DNA from: Desulfotignum sp.
GTDB lineage: Bacteria; Desulfobacterota; Desulfobacteria; Desulfobacterales; Desulfobacteraceae
Direction of reading: 5' to 3'
Assembly: GCA_011390635.1 (NCBI GenBank)
Contig: JAABSA010000005.1
Span: 62,001-126,000 of the forward strand
DNA length: 64,000 nt
Shown here: positions 1 through 8,230 of the stretch, piece by piece
How positions within the stretch are numbered: position 1 is the stretch's first letter
Layout of the letters: every line of letters starts with the position of its first letter
Notes under the pieces: model-generated
What the model saw: only the letters and a program-made list of their open reading frames with translations
Told to the model about the DNA's origin: nothing
Databases searched by the model: none
Made by a program: the position numbers and the translations under genes

Positions 1-972
1 CTGACACTGCTTATGGTGCTGCTTTCCGGCGTGGTTCTGTATGGGCATCACCAGGCCATCGGGATTCACCTGGGCCGCCTGACAGACAGTATGACCCGCA
101 TAGCCGGAGGAGATCACAGGCACCGCTTTACATACAGCGGTCCCAAGGAGATTATCGCCCTGGGAAAAACATTCAACCATATGCTCAACAGCATGGATGA
201 TGCCCAAAAAACCATTCTGTCACACCGCAGGAAACAAGATGAATTAAAAAAACAGGTGCGCCAAAACGAAAAACTGGCCGCCCTTGGTCGGTTTGCCGCA
301 GGCACTGCCCATGAACTGGGCACACCCTTGAGTACCATCAGCGGCAGGGCGCAAAGAGCCCTTCGTGCAAAAGATCTGCACCATGACCTGAGACAGGGTC
401 TGAACACCATCCGCCGGGAAGTTGACCGGATGGAATATATCATCAAGCTGCTGCTGGATTTCAGCCGCAGAAATCCGCTTCGGTGCTCTGCCGTTGATGT
501 ATCATGGCTGGTAGAGTCCGCAGTGGCAACCATAGAAGAAGAGGCCCGGATGAACAAGGCGCATATCACCTGTATGACACCGGATGCCAAGACGGTTGTG
601 CCGCTGGACAGCATGCGTGTACAGCAGGCCCTGGTCAATTTGTTGAAAAATGCCGTTCAAAGCACCCCCGGCGCTACTGTCTGCATCACCTGCCACCATG
701 ATCACAACAAAATTTTGTTTTGTGTGGATGATGACGGTCCAGGGGTGAAGTCGGAAAACAGGGCCAAAATTTTTGATCCGTTTTTTACCACCAAATCCGC
801 AGGAAAGGGGACCGGTCTCGGGTTGTCCGTGGTACATGCCGCAGCACAGGAGCACGGGGGAACCGTTGAATTAAAAGACAGCAACCTGGGCGGGGCCTGT
901 TTTATACTGCACATCCCCTTACAGAAACCGGGAATACAAAAAGAAAAAGAGATCATCAATGAAAATGACTGA
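1..972 (+). CDS. sensor histidine kinase, 5' end outside the window
   Basis: The reading frame is open to the left edge, so the start and probably a sensor region are missing. What remains begins in the last part of a membrane segment, followed by a HAMP linker, a HisKA helix with the phosphoacceptor His in GTAHELGTPLS, and a HATPase domain with N box (LVNLLKNAVQ), G1 (DDDGPGV) and G2 (GKGTGLGLSV). All catalytic motifs are intact, so it should autophosphorylate at the inner membrane. It overlaps the response regulator by 14 bp, which makes the pair a translationally coupled two-component system. The signal cannot be deduced without the N-terminus. Confidence 0.93.
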   Translation: MTLLMVLLSGVVLYGHHQAIGIHLGRLTDSMTRIAGGDHRHRFTYSGPKEIIALGKTFNHMLNSMDDAQKTILSHRRKQDELKKQVRQNEKLAALGRFAAGTAHELGTPLSTISGRAQRALRAKDLHHDLRQGLNTIRREVDRMEYIIKLLLDFSRRNPLRCSAVDVSWLVESAVATIEEEARMNKAHITCMTPDAKTVVPLDSMRVQQALVNLLKNAVQSTPGATVCITCHHDHNKILFCVDDDGPGVKSENRAKIFDPFFTTKSAGKGTGLGLSVVHAAAQEHGGTVELKDSNLGGACFILHIPLQKPGIQKEKEIINEND

Positions 973-2368
973 AACCCGTCCGGGAAAAAATGTGTGGATC
1001 ATAGAAGATGACCAGGCCCTTGGAAATCTTCTGAGCGAAGAAATTCAGGACGCAGGACTGGATGTCTGCTGGATGCCCAGTGCTGAAAAAGCGATGCAGG
1101 CTATGGAAGAAGTCCTGCCCGATCTGATCGTTTGTGATTTAAGACTTCCGGGAATGGACGGCCTTGCCTTTCTAAAAAAGGTGCGGAACCAGGCCCTGGA
1201 ATTTCCCCCCGGGTTTCTTATCATCACGGCATTCGGTACGATTTCACGGGCAGTGGAAGCGTTGAAGGCCGGCGCGGATGATTTTCTCGCCAAGCCCCTG
1301 GACCTGGAACATTTTATTCTGGCGGTAAATCGTACCCTGGAAAGAAAGCATCTGTCAAAAACCATTGCACGGATGCAGGGATTTTTGTCTTCAGAAGGAT
1401 TTCACGGAATCTACGGGCAGAGCGCACCCATGCAATATCTGTTCGGGCAGATCCGCCAGGTGGCCAAGGCCCGGGGGCCGATACTGATACTGGGGGAAAG
1501 CGGAACAGGAAAAGAACTGGTGGCAGGTGCGGTTCACAAAGAAAGTGAGCGTGCTGGCGGACCTTTTCTGCCGGTAAATTGCGCCGGCATCCCTGAAAAC
1601 CTTATGGAAACCGAGCTGTTCGGTCATGCGCAAGGGGCGTTCACCGGTGCCGGCAAAAGCCGCCGGGGAATTTTCGTGGAAGCCGGGGGCGGATCTTTGC
1701 TTCTGGATGAAATTTCAGAAATGCCGCTGTTTCTCCAGGCCAAACTCCTGCGGGTTCTTCAGGATGGAAAACTCCGGCGTGTGGGTGAAAACGTAGAAGA
1801 CCAGGTGGATGTCCGCATCCTGGCAGCCACCCATCGGGACATTGAAGAAGAGGTCCGGTCCGGACATTTTCGAGAAGATCTTTTTTTCCGTCTGGAAACC
1901 TTCACACTCAGGATACCGCCGCTCCGGGAGCGCGGAGAGGACATTGAAATCCTTGCGGACCGGTTTTTACAGCAATTTTCCCTCGGGCTGGGCAAAACGG
2001 TGAAAGGGTTTTCTCCCAGAGCCCTGGATTTAATTCTACAATACCCATTTCCGGGAAATGTCAGGGAACTGCGAAATGCCGTGGAGCGGGCAGTAACATT
2101 TACCACCGGCCACCATGTCCGGGTGGCGCACCTGCCGGCACGCATCAGAAAGCATGCCGTCAATAACGAACCCTCTTTATCCAACGGATTTGAATTTCTA
2201 TCAGAAAATGAAACCATTGCGCCCCTGAATGAAATCGAACGCCGATATATACAATATGTGCTCAACCGTGTGGAGGGCAATAAACGCCGGGCAGCAGCCC
2301 TTCTGGGTATAGGACGCAGAACCCTTTACCGCCGGCTTGGAAATGACCCGCCCGGTCTCACAGACTGA
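959..2368 (+). CDS. sigma-54-dependent response regulator (NtrC family)
   Basis: 469 residues in three parts. The receiver has the phosphorylatable Asp60 (VCDLRLPGMDG). The AAA+ domain has a Walker A GESGTGKE, an intact sigma-54 contact loop GAFTGA, a Walker B ending LLLDE, and the FREDLFFRL region. The C-terminus is a Fis-type helix-turn-helix (KRRAAALLGIGRRTLYRRL). All motifs of a working enhancer-binding protein are present. The ATG lies inside the end of the upstream kinase gene, so the two form an operon. It should be phosphorylated by that kinase and activate sigma-54 promoters, probably of genes to the left of the window. No -24/-12 site is visible nearby. Confidence 0.95.
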   Translation: MKMTETRPGKNVWIIEDDQALGNLLSEEIQDAGLDVCWMPSAEKAMQAMEEVLPDLIVCDLRLPGMDGLAFLKKVRNQALEFPPGFLIITAFGTISRAVEALKAGADDFLAKPLDLEHFILAVNRTLERKHLSKTIARMQGFLSSEGFHGIYGQSAPMQYLFGQIRQVAKARGPILILGESGTGKELVAGAVHKESERAGGPFLPVNCAGIPENLMETELFGHAQGAFTGAGKSRRGIFVEAGGGSLLLDEISEMPLFLQAKLLRVLQDGKLRRVGENVEDQVDVRILAATHRDIEEEVRSGHFREDLFFRLETFTLRIPPLRERGEDIEILADRFLQQFSLGLGKTVKGFSPRALDLILQYPFPGNVRELRNAVERAVTFTTGHHVRVAHLPARIRKHAVNNEPSLSNGFEFLSENETIAPLNEIERRYIQYVLNRVEGNKRRAAALLGIGRRTLYRRLGNDPPGLTD

Positions 2369-2408
2369 TCCTGCCTCACATACGATGCCTCAAATGGAAA
2401 CACCATCC

Positions 2409-2438
2409 TTATCAGCTGTTTTTTTCCTGTGGTATAAA
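2409..2438 (+). promoter_or_regulatory. possible promoter for the DUF748 gene
   Basis: TTATCA and TATAAA are separated by 18 bp, in the decayed repeat copy upstream of the DUF748 gene. The equivalent part of the second copy also has promoter-like boxes. Weak evidence from sequence alone. Confidence 0.25.
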
Positions 2439-2553
2439 TTCTTGAACTGTGGCAAGATCAGGATATCCATGCCATAATCATATGAGAGGAATTGACAGGG
2501 GATCGTTAAAACAACTGAATGACCAAATCATCCGCCGTGTAAACGTGAATCTG
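2415..2553 (+). repeat. decayed copy of the 5' end of the beta-helix gene
   Basis: About 139 bp aligns with 6101-6239 at high identity with few indels. The match covers the presumed promoter, the leader and the first codons of the gene at 6183. Here the start codon is changed (GACAGGGG where the other copy has GACATGAG). The frame still reads SLKQLNDQIIRRVNVNL and then hits TAA at 2554. It is therefore a start-less pseudo-copy that now serves as the upstream region of the DUF748 gene. The pair looks like a partial duplication flanking the inserted or rearranged DUF748 gene. Confidence 0.8.
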
Positions 2554-2586
2554 TAACAATATCAGAAGCAACGCAAGGAAAACCTC

Positions 2587-5500
2587 ATGAAAAAACAGAT
2601 CAAAGAACGTTTGATTGGTGTTGTGAAGAGCAGGATTACAATTATCGCTGCCTTACTGCTTGTTATGTATACGCTGACCGGTTTTTTTTTGGTTCCTTTT
2701 CTCGCCGGGCATTTCCTTCCGGGAATGCTCAGTGAACGCTTACAGAGCGAGGTTACCCTGGAAAAAGTCTCTTTAAATCCTTACAGTCTGGCGATGGAGG
2801 TCCGGGAATTCAAGGTAAATGAACCTTCCGGGGAGCCATTGGCCGGTTTTGAGCGATTGCACGTCAATTTCCAGGTAAGCAGCCTGTTTCGCCGGGCTTT
2901 GACGTTCAGGGATGTGATCTTAGACAATGCTTTCTTGAATCTGGTCATCGCCAAAGAAGGCAGCCTCAATCTGCAACTTTTGGCAGGGAATGGGGCTGAC
3001 GAACCGGAGCCGGCTCATGATACGTCCAAAGATCCCCTGCGGATGATGCTGTACAACATAGAAATTAACGCGGCCAGCATCCATGTAACTGACAACCGCC
3101 AGCCGCAACCGGCGAAGTTGTCTTTCCATCCCGTTACGGTTCATTGTACCGATATTTCCACCATTCCTGAACAGGATGGCAATTATTCCCTGACAGCAGC
3201 CGGTGGTGACGGAACGGTCCTCAACTGGTCCGGCAATATGATCCTCCACCCTTTTCGTTCCCAGGGAGAGCTTGCTTTCAGGCATGTTCCGGTTGAGACG
3301 CCCTGGTCTTTTTTCCGATCCACACTGAACCTCCTTCCGCCACAAGGGAAGATGAATCTGGAAACCAGTTATTTGATCGATCTGGGGAGAGACACAACCA
3401 TCGCCAGCCTGAACGATCTTCGCTTGCGGTTGAAAGACCTGGATTTTGAGCTGGAAGAGGATGGAGAACCTTTTCTCGAACTGCCGGCGGTGGACGTGGG
3501 CGCAGAAAGCATTGATATGATTGGACGCAGGATCCAGGATTTGCGTCTGGCGCTTACTGATGGTCATCTGGATATAAACAGCGACAGAAACGGGGTTTTC
3601 AATCTTCAAAAGATTGTTCGCGCCGGAAACGGTGCCAACCCTGCAACAGCGCCGCAAGCATCAGCCCATCCCGGTGAACCGTGGACATTGGATATTTCCA
3701 ACGTCAACCTGGAAGGAATCGGCCTGGTCTTCAGTGATGAGACCCTGACACCGACACGAATCCTGTCCACACAAGATATCAATCTGAACTTCCGGGCCGC
3801 TGTCACCATGGATTTTCCACAACCAGCGGTAAGAATGGACGACCTTGCCCTTGCACTGCAGAAGATCACCCTGGGATTCGACGGGGTGCCGCATCCTGCT
3901 GTTCTGGTGGGGACCGTGGCGGTAAAGCAAGGTTCTGTAGACCTGGCTGGCAGGTCAGCGTCCGTATCTTATCTGGAAGTTTCCGACGGGATCATTGATG
4001 TGATTTACGACACAGATGAAACACTTAATCTTGCAAGCCTTTTTGATAATGGCGGTTTCGCTTCCAATGACCTTGAAAATGAAAGTTCCGCCGGGGAAAA
4101 CAGCCCCTGGAACATATTTATCGATACCTTTGAATTGAAACATTTTGCGGCCCGCATAACCGATGAAACAGTACAGCCGGGCAAGCCGTTAATGGATCTG
4201 AAAGATATCGGCCTCAGCCTTTCACAGTTTGACGGGACATCTTCCTTTCCCTTTGAGGCGGCCCTGCAGGTGAGCCAGGGCGGAGCAGTGCAGGCTTCTG
4301 GCCTGATAGATCCTTCCGCTGTTTCCCTTGGGTCGTCCATAGCCATTGAAAACCTTGCACTGCCAATTATCCAGCCGTACCTGTACCGGGCGGCGGATCT
4401 GACGCTCCAATCCGGTCTGCTGTCCACCAGCGGGACATTCAATCGAAACAACACAGGAGAAATGAGTTACCAGGGGCAGGCAAGCATAACCTATCTGGAC
4501 CTGATTGAAAACAGCACCAGTGCAACAATGCTCGGATGGACACTGCTCAAAACCCCTGCATTTACGCTTGGAATAAATCCCAACGACCTGAAAATGGACT
4601 CCTTGAACATTACCGGACTGAAAGGGGAACTGATCATATCTGATGACAAAACAGTGAATGTAATTGATGCATTCAAGACTGAAAAAGAATCCTCCCGCAA
4701 CCTTCAGCAGACAGAACAGGTACCGGATAAGGTCGTAGATTCCTTTCCGGTTACAATCGGCCGGATCAGACTGGACAAGGGAAGGTTACATTTCGCCGAC
4801 TTCAGTCTCCCAACAGAGTTTGACACCGTGATCCATGAACTCAACGGTTCTATTACGGGCGTATCGTCATCACCGGGAACCCGCACCAAGGTCAGCCTTG
4901 AAGGACGCGTTGATCAATACGGAACCAACAGGATAGAAGGAGAGATCAACTTTTTCGCCCCCAAAAAATTTACCGATATTTCCTTTATATTTGAAAACCT
5001 GGAAATGACGAACCTGGCGCCGTACTCGGCTAAGTTTGCCGGCCGCAAGATTGACAGCGGCAAACTTTCTCTTGACCTGGAATATTTCATTGAAGACAGC
5101 CGGCTGCAGAGCCACAACGCGTTTGTCATTGAGGCTCTGGTGCTGGGCGACAAAGTTGAAAGCCCGGATGCGGTCAGCCTTCCCCTGGATCTGGCCATCG
5201 CACTTCTCAAAGACTCCAGGGGTATCATTGACATAAGCCTTCCCATCACGGGCAGCCTTGAGGACCCTGAATTCAGCTATAGTCAGGTGTTATGGCAGGC
5301 AGTCACAAATCTGCTGGGCAAAATCATCACCTCACCTTTCCGCGCCCTTGCCTCGTTGTTTGGTGCAGAAGAAGAAATGCTCAATGAAATTCTTTTTGAG
5401 CCGGGATCGGGCGTTATTCCACCTGCAGAGGAGGAAAAACTGGATACACTGCTCAAAGCCCTCCAGCAGCGCCCTCTGTTAAAACTCATCATTACCGGGC

Positions 5501-5988
5501 GTTATGATGCAGATGCCGATGGACAAGCACTGAAAAAACGAAAATTCAGACGGAATTTCGCGCAAGCATCAGGTATTGAGCTGGAACCCGGTGAAGATCC
5601 CGGATCAATGGACTTTCGCAACACTGATACCCAGGCAAAACTGACCGAAATATTTGTGGCTCGGTACGGCAGGGAAGCGTATGAGCAGATCCATGCTGCT
5701 ATGGTGCCATCCAATGGAAACCAGGAAATTGAAGACAAAGAAGAAAAAACTGTCGATGCCCGGGAACTGGCACAAAAACTTTTTGCCCTCCTGGTTGACC
5801 GGGTAACCCTTGATCCAGGTACTCTGGGATCCCTGGCCGACAAAAGGGCGGCAGCCATTGTCACCTACATGACCCAAGCCGGGAAACTGGATATCGAACG
5901 GATCACCATACAGCCCTCCCAAAGCATCGGAGAAGATGATAATCTTTCAGTGCTCTTTGAACTGGACAGCATGGAGGATACATCCTGA
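2587..5988 (+). CDS. AsmA-like DUF748 envelope protein
   Basis: 1133 residues. An N-terminal membrane anchor (about residues 17-40) is followed by long beta-rich segments typical of the DUF748/AsmA-like group, including the recognisable opening of the family (LEKVSLNPYSLAMEVREFKV). The C-terminal 200 residues are more charged and resemble the ends of other DUF748 proteins. Family members are thought to be anchored in the inner membrane with a large periplasmic beta structure, and related AsmA proteins help lipid transport or outer-membrane homeostasis. That role is inferred here. It stands alone between the two-component pair and the beta-helix gene, with a decayed repeat as leader. Confidence 0.85.
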   Translation: MKKQIKERLIGVVKSRITIIAALLLVMYTLTGFFLVPFLAGHFLPGMLSERLQSEVTLEKVSLNPYSLAMEVREFKVNEPSGEPLAGFERLHVNFQVSSLFRRALTFRDVILDNAFLNLVIAKEGSLNLQLLAGNGADEPEPAHDTSKDPLRMMLYNIEINAASIHVTDNRQPQPAKLSFHPVTVHCTDISTIPEQDGNYSLTAAGGDGTVLNWSGNMILHPFRSQGELAFRHVPVETPWSFFRSTLNLLPPQGKMNLETSYLIDLGRDTTIASLNDLRLRLKDLDFELEEDGEPFLELPAVDVGAESIDMIGRRIQDLRLALTDGHLDINSDRNGVFNLQKIVRAGNGANPATAPQASAHPGEPWTLDISNVNLEGIGLVFSDETLTPTRILSTQDINLNFRAAVTMDFPQPAVRMDDLALALQKITLGFDGVPHPAVLVGTVAVKQGSVDLAGRSASVSYLEVSDGIIDVIYDTDETLNLASLFDNGGFASNDLENESSAGENSPWNIFIDTFELKHFAARITDETVQPGKPLMDLKDIGLSLSQFDGTSSFPFEAALQVSQGGAVQASGLIDPSAVSLGSSIAIENLALPIIQPYLYRAADLTLQSGLLSTSGTFNRNNTGEMSYQGQASITYLDLIENSTSATMLGWTLLKTPAFTLGINPNDLKMDSLNITGLKGELIISDDKTVNVIDAFKTEKESSRNLQQTEQVPDKVVDSFPVTIGRIRLDKGRLHFADFSLPTEFDTVIHELNGSITGVSSSPGTRTKVSLEGRVDQYGTNRIEGEINFFAPKKFTDISFIFENLEMTNLAPYSAKFAGRKIDSGKLSLDLEYFIEDSRLQSHNAFVIEALVLGDKVESPDAVSLPLDLAIALLKDSRGIIDISLPITGSLEDPEFSYSQVLWQAVTNLLGKIITSPFRALASLFGAEEEMLNEILFEPGSGVIPPAEEEKLDTLLKALQQRPLLKLIITGRYDADADGQALKKRKFRRNFAQASGIELEPGEDPGSMDFRNTDTQAKLTEIFVARYGREAYEQIHAAMVPSNGNQEIEDKEEKTVDARELAQKLFALLVDRVTLDPGTLGSLADKRAAAIVTYMTQAGKLDIERITIQPSQSIGEDDNLSVLFELDSMEDTS

Positions 5989-6094
5989 CAGCCCTGACAT
6001 TATAGAAACAGAAAGACCTTGATAGACTTCAGGTTGGCCAGCCTCCATGGTTTGCAGTTATTTTTTCAATCGATCGGCATGGTACGGATTATGC

Positions 6095-6125
6095 TTGCTG
6101 TCTGTTTTTTCCTGTGGTATACAAT
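6095..6125 (+). promoter_or_regulatory. probable sigma-70 promoter of the beta-helix gene
   Basis: TTGCTG and TATACA(AT) are spaced by 17 bp, about 60 bp before the start codon at 6183. The same region is conserved in the decayed copy near 2430. Confidence 0.4.
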
Positions 6126-6239
6126 CTTGAACTGTGACAAGACCAGGATATCCATGCCATAAACCATATGAGAGGGATTGACATGAGCCCGTTAAAGCAA
6201 CTGAATGACCGAATCATCAGCCGTGTAAACGTAAATCTC
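6101..6239 (+). repeat. intact copy of the 139-bp duplication
   Basis: This is the functional partner of the decayed copy at 2415-2553. It contains leader sequence, the SD-like GAGAGGG, the ATG at 6183 and the first 19 codons of the beta-helix gene. Confidence 0.8.
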
Positions 6240-7595
6240 GACGAATTTGAATTTGATACAGGACATTTTGTAATAAATGCCCTGGACCATGAAAAAATGC
6301 TCAAATTCTACGCATTTTACGGCATTACCTCCCACCACCCAATCTATTTTCATTTTAAGAATTCCAATATCGCCGGCAGTTATTTTCTGGGCAAATGCTT
6401 TGTGGGAAGATCTGCCATTTATAAGAGCGATATCCGGGGGGATGAACTCAAAAGAAAAGGGGATAATATCCGCTGTGCCAAGGATATCCCCCTGGTTGAG
6501 GATGAAATGATCTCCATCAGGGACAGCCTGTTATACAAAACCCTGGTACACAGCAATTCCCACAATCCGGAAAGCCCGGAGGAATTCGGGATCCGCAACA
6601 CCATTTCATGCCATTATGTCAATATCCACGGATCCACCCTGGAAGGGTGTTTTTTAGGTCCTTTTGCCACGGTTGACCTGATGAACCTGCATTCGTGCAT
6701 TGTGGGAGAATTTTCCTATGTCCAGGTGGGGGAATTATTCCACCGGAAAATCGATCCAGGCACCATCTGGCTGAAAAGTCCGAATTTTGAATTCAAATTC
6801 AAGTTTGATAAAGAGATTCTGGATTATTTTGTGGGGGTCAATGACGAACACCAGCCCCGGGGCATTATGTATGATTTTGTCAAGGAACGGGAAGCGGCAT
6901 ATGAAAGACTGTTTGATGTCATGAATCTGGAACCTATTGATGCGCCTGCCAGTTCAGCGGTTAACCGGTATGCTGTGATTCAGGGGGACACCGTCATCGG
7001 AAAAAATGTCCTGGTGGCACAGCGGGCGTTTCTGGAAAACGCCGTGATGGGAGATGGATCCAATGCCCAGGAAAACACCTATATCATCAACTCAAATCTG
7101 GCCGGACTGTGTATCACCGCCCACGGCGGCAAAATCATCCATGCAGATATCGGCCGGCAGACCTTTGTGGGCTTTAATGCATTTTTATACGGTACAAAAC
7201 AAGCCCGCATTGATATCGGTGATGGCTGTGTGGTAATGCCCCATACGATCATAGCGCCCCGGGAGCCTGTCCAGATTCCTGCTGAACACCTGGTATGGGG
7301 ACTGATCCGGTCCCAGGCAGATGTAAAAAACCATACCATTGCACTGGATGATCTGGCAGATGTGCGGGACAGCCTGAAAATCGGTAAAATGACATTTTCC
7401 GGCAAAGGATCGGTTTTCATTGAAACCTTTAAAAAACGGCTGCACAATATTCTTCTGCTCAACGGCGCGCTTTACAAAAATGGAGAAAAAAGGGGGCATG
7501 CCCAGGATGACCAGCATATTTCCTTTAATATCATCCAGCCCTACCGCACCGGTTCCCGCAGAGGTCTGTATCCATCCATCCGCATCAAGCCGTAA
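6183..7595 (+). CDS. left-handed beta-helix (hexapeptide-repeat) protein, transferase-like
   Basis: About 470 residues. Two stretches (roughly residues 75-210 and 255-375) have the short isoleucine/valine-spaced turns of hexapeptide repeats (for example YAVIQGDTVIGKNVLVAQRAFLENAVMGD), which suggests a trimeric left-handed beta-helix like sugar-nucleotide acyl- or nucleotidyltransferases. I see no nucleotidyltransferase domain and cannot name a substrate. The ATG at 6183 was preferred over 6168 because GAGAGGG sits just before it and because the duplicated pseudo-copy has lost exactly this ATG. It is probably cytoplasmic, as no signal peptide or membrane segment is visible. Confidence 0.75.
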   Translation: MSPLKQLNDRIISRVNVNLDEFEFDTGHFVINALDHEKMLKFYAFYGITSHHPIYFHFKNSNIAGSYFLGKCFVGRSAIYKSDIRGDELKRKGDNIRCAKDIPLVEDEMISIRDSLLYKTLVHSNSHNPESPEEFGIRNTISCHYVNIHGSTLEGCFLGPFATVDLMNLHSCIVGEFSYVQVGELFHRKIDPGTIWLKSPNFEFKFKFDKEILDYFVGVNDEHQPRGIMYDFVKEREAAYERLFDVMNLEPIDAPASSAVNRYAVIQGDTVIGKNVLVAQRAFLENAVMGDGSNAQENTYIINSNLAGLCITAHGGKIIHADIGRQTFVGFNAFLYGTKQARIDIGDGCVVMPHTIIAPREPVQIPAEHLVWGLIRSQADVKNHTIALDDLADVRDSLKIGKMTFSGKGSVFIETFKKRLHNILLLNGALYKNGEKRGHAQDDQHISFNIIQPYRTGSRRGLYPSIRIKP

Positions 7596-7612
7596 AAGGA
7601 TTATGCACCATA

Positions 7613-7652
7613 TTTCAATCCGGCCGCAGCAGTATTGACGGCCGGATTGAAA
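7613..7652 (+). terminator. 14-bp inverted repeat after the beta-helix gene
   Basis: TTTCAATCCGGCCG and CGGCCGGATTGAAA form a perfect 14-bp stem around a 12-nt loop, 17 bp after the stop codon. There is no T-run, so it may be a Rho-type or bidirectional stop, an mRNA-stabilising hairpin, or a palindromic repeat element. Confidence 0.5.
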
Positions 7653-7755
7653 CACCCTGTGCATGATCCGGTATCTGAAAATAGTTGCTTGTATAAGCCG
7701 AATCCGTTGTTACATTATGGTTAATACAAGGTACAAACCAGACAAAGGAGGGGAA

Positions 7756-8007
7756 ATGGATAAAAATCAATTATGCAATAAAATAAGAACGTTATATCCT
7801 GATATCGGGGAATGCGGTATTGACGTAGATGTGGACTATGATGATGCAAACGATCGCTGGACCGTCAATCTTAAAAAAGACAAAAAGCAGTTGAAAACGT
7901 TTCTGGAACCTGGTGATGCAGACTTGTGCATGGAGGGAAAGCAATGCGTAAGCCTGGGAATTGAAATCAACCAGCTCAGGGACAGCCTCGACAGAAGACC
8001 ATTATAA
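7756..8007 (+). CDS. small conserved-looking acidic protein, function unknown
   Basis: 83 residues. The ATG at 7756 has a very strong ribosome-binding site (AAAGGAGGGG), so the longer frame from 7663 is not the real start. The protein is soluble and charged. It has an acidic run (IDVDVDYDDANDRW) and two cysteines, and contains no membrane segment. I do not recognise a family. It is followed 12 bp later by another small acidic ORF, and the two probably form a short operon. Confidence 0.75.
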   Translation: MDKNQLCNKIRTLYPDIGECGIDVDVDYDDANDRWTVNLKKDKKQLKTFLEPGDADLCMEGKQCVSLGIEINQLRDSLDRRPL

Positions 8008-8019
8008 TGAGGTGTTGTG

Positions 8020-8178
8020 ATGACAAAAAAAGGCGATAAAAAAGATTTCGACCTGGATGTATGCACCCAGGCCCCTGAGTTTGCGGAACATGCACGGCCC
8101 AATGAACCGGCCCAGGATGCCTGTGATGACGGCAGGGGCGGTACAAATACAGACAAAAATAAGGATCAGGATACCTGA
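8020..8178 (+). CDS. 52-residue acidic hypothetical protein
   Basis: The ATG at 8020 follows a GAGG motif 7 bp upstream and lies 12 bp after the previous stop. The product is hydrophilic, with many Asp, Lys and Asn residues and two cysteines (DVCTQAPEFAEHARPNEP in the first half). It has no membrane segment and no recognisable motif. The spacing supports co-expression with the upstream small gene. The low-complexity acidic tail (TDKNKDQDT) suggests a disordered C-terminus. Confidence 0.5.
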   Translation: MTKKGDKKDFDLDVCTQAPEFAEHARPNEPAQDACDDGRGGTNTDKNKDQDT

Positions 8179-8230
8179 CGGACGAAGAGAAACGTGCTGC
8201 ATCCGGCCATAAAACGTGAAAGGTTTTTGG

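Noticed and set aside
2482-2556. 24-codon ORF with an ATG before the DUF748 gene
   Set aside because: It is the remnant of the duplicated gene start; no separate function is supported.
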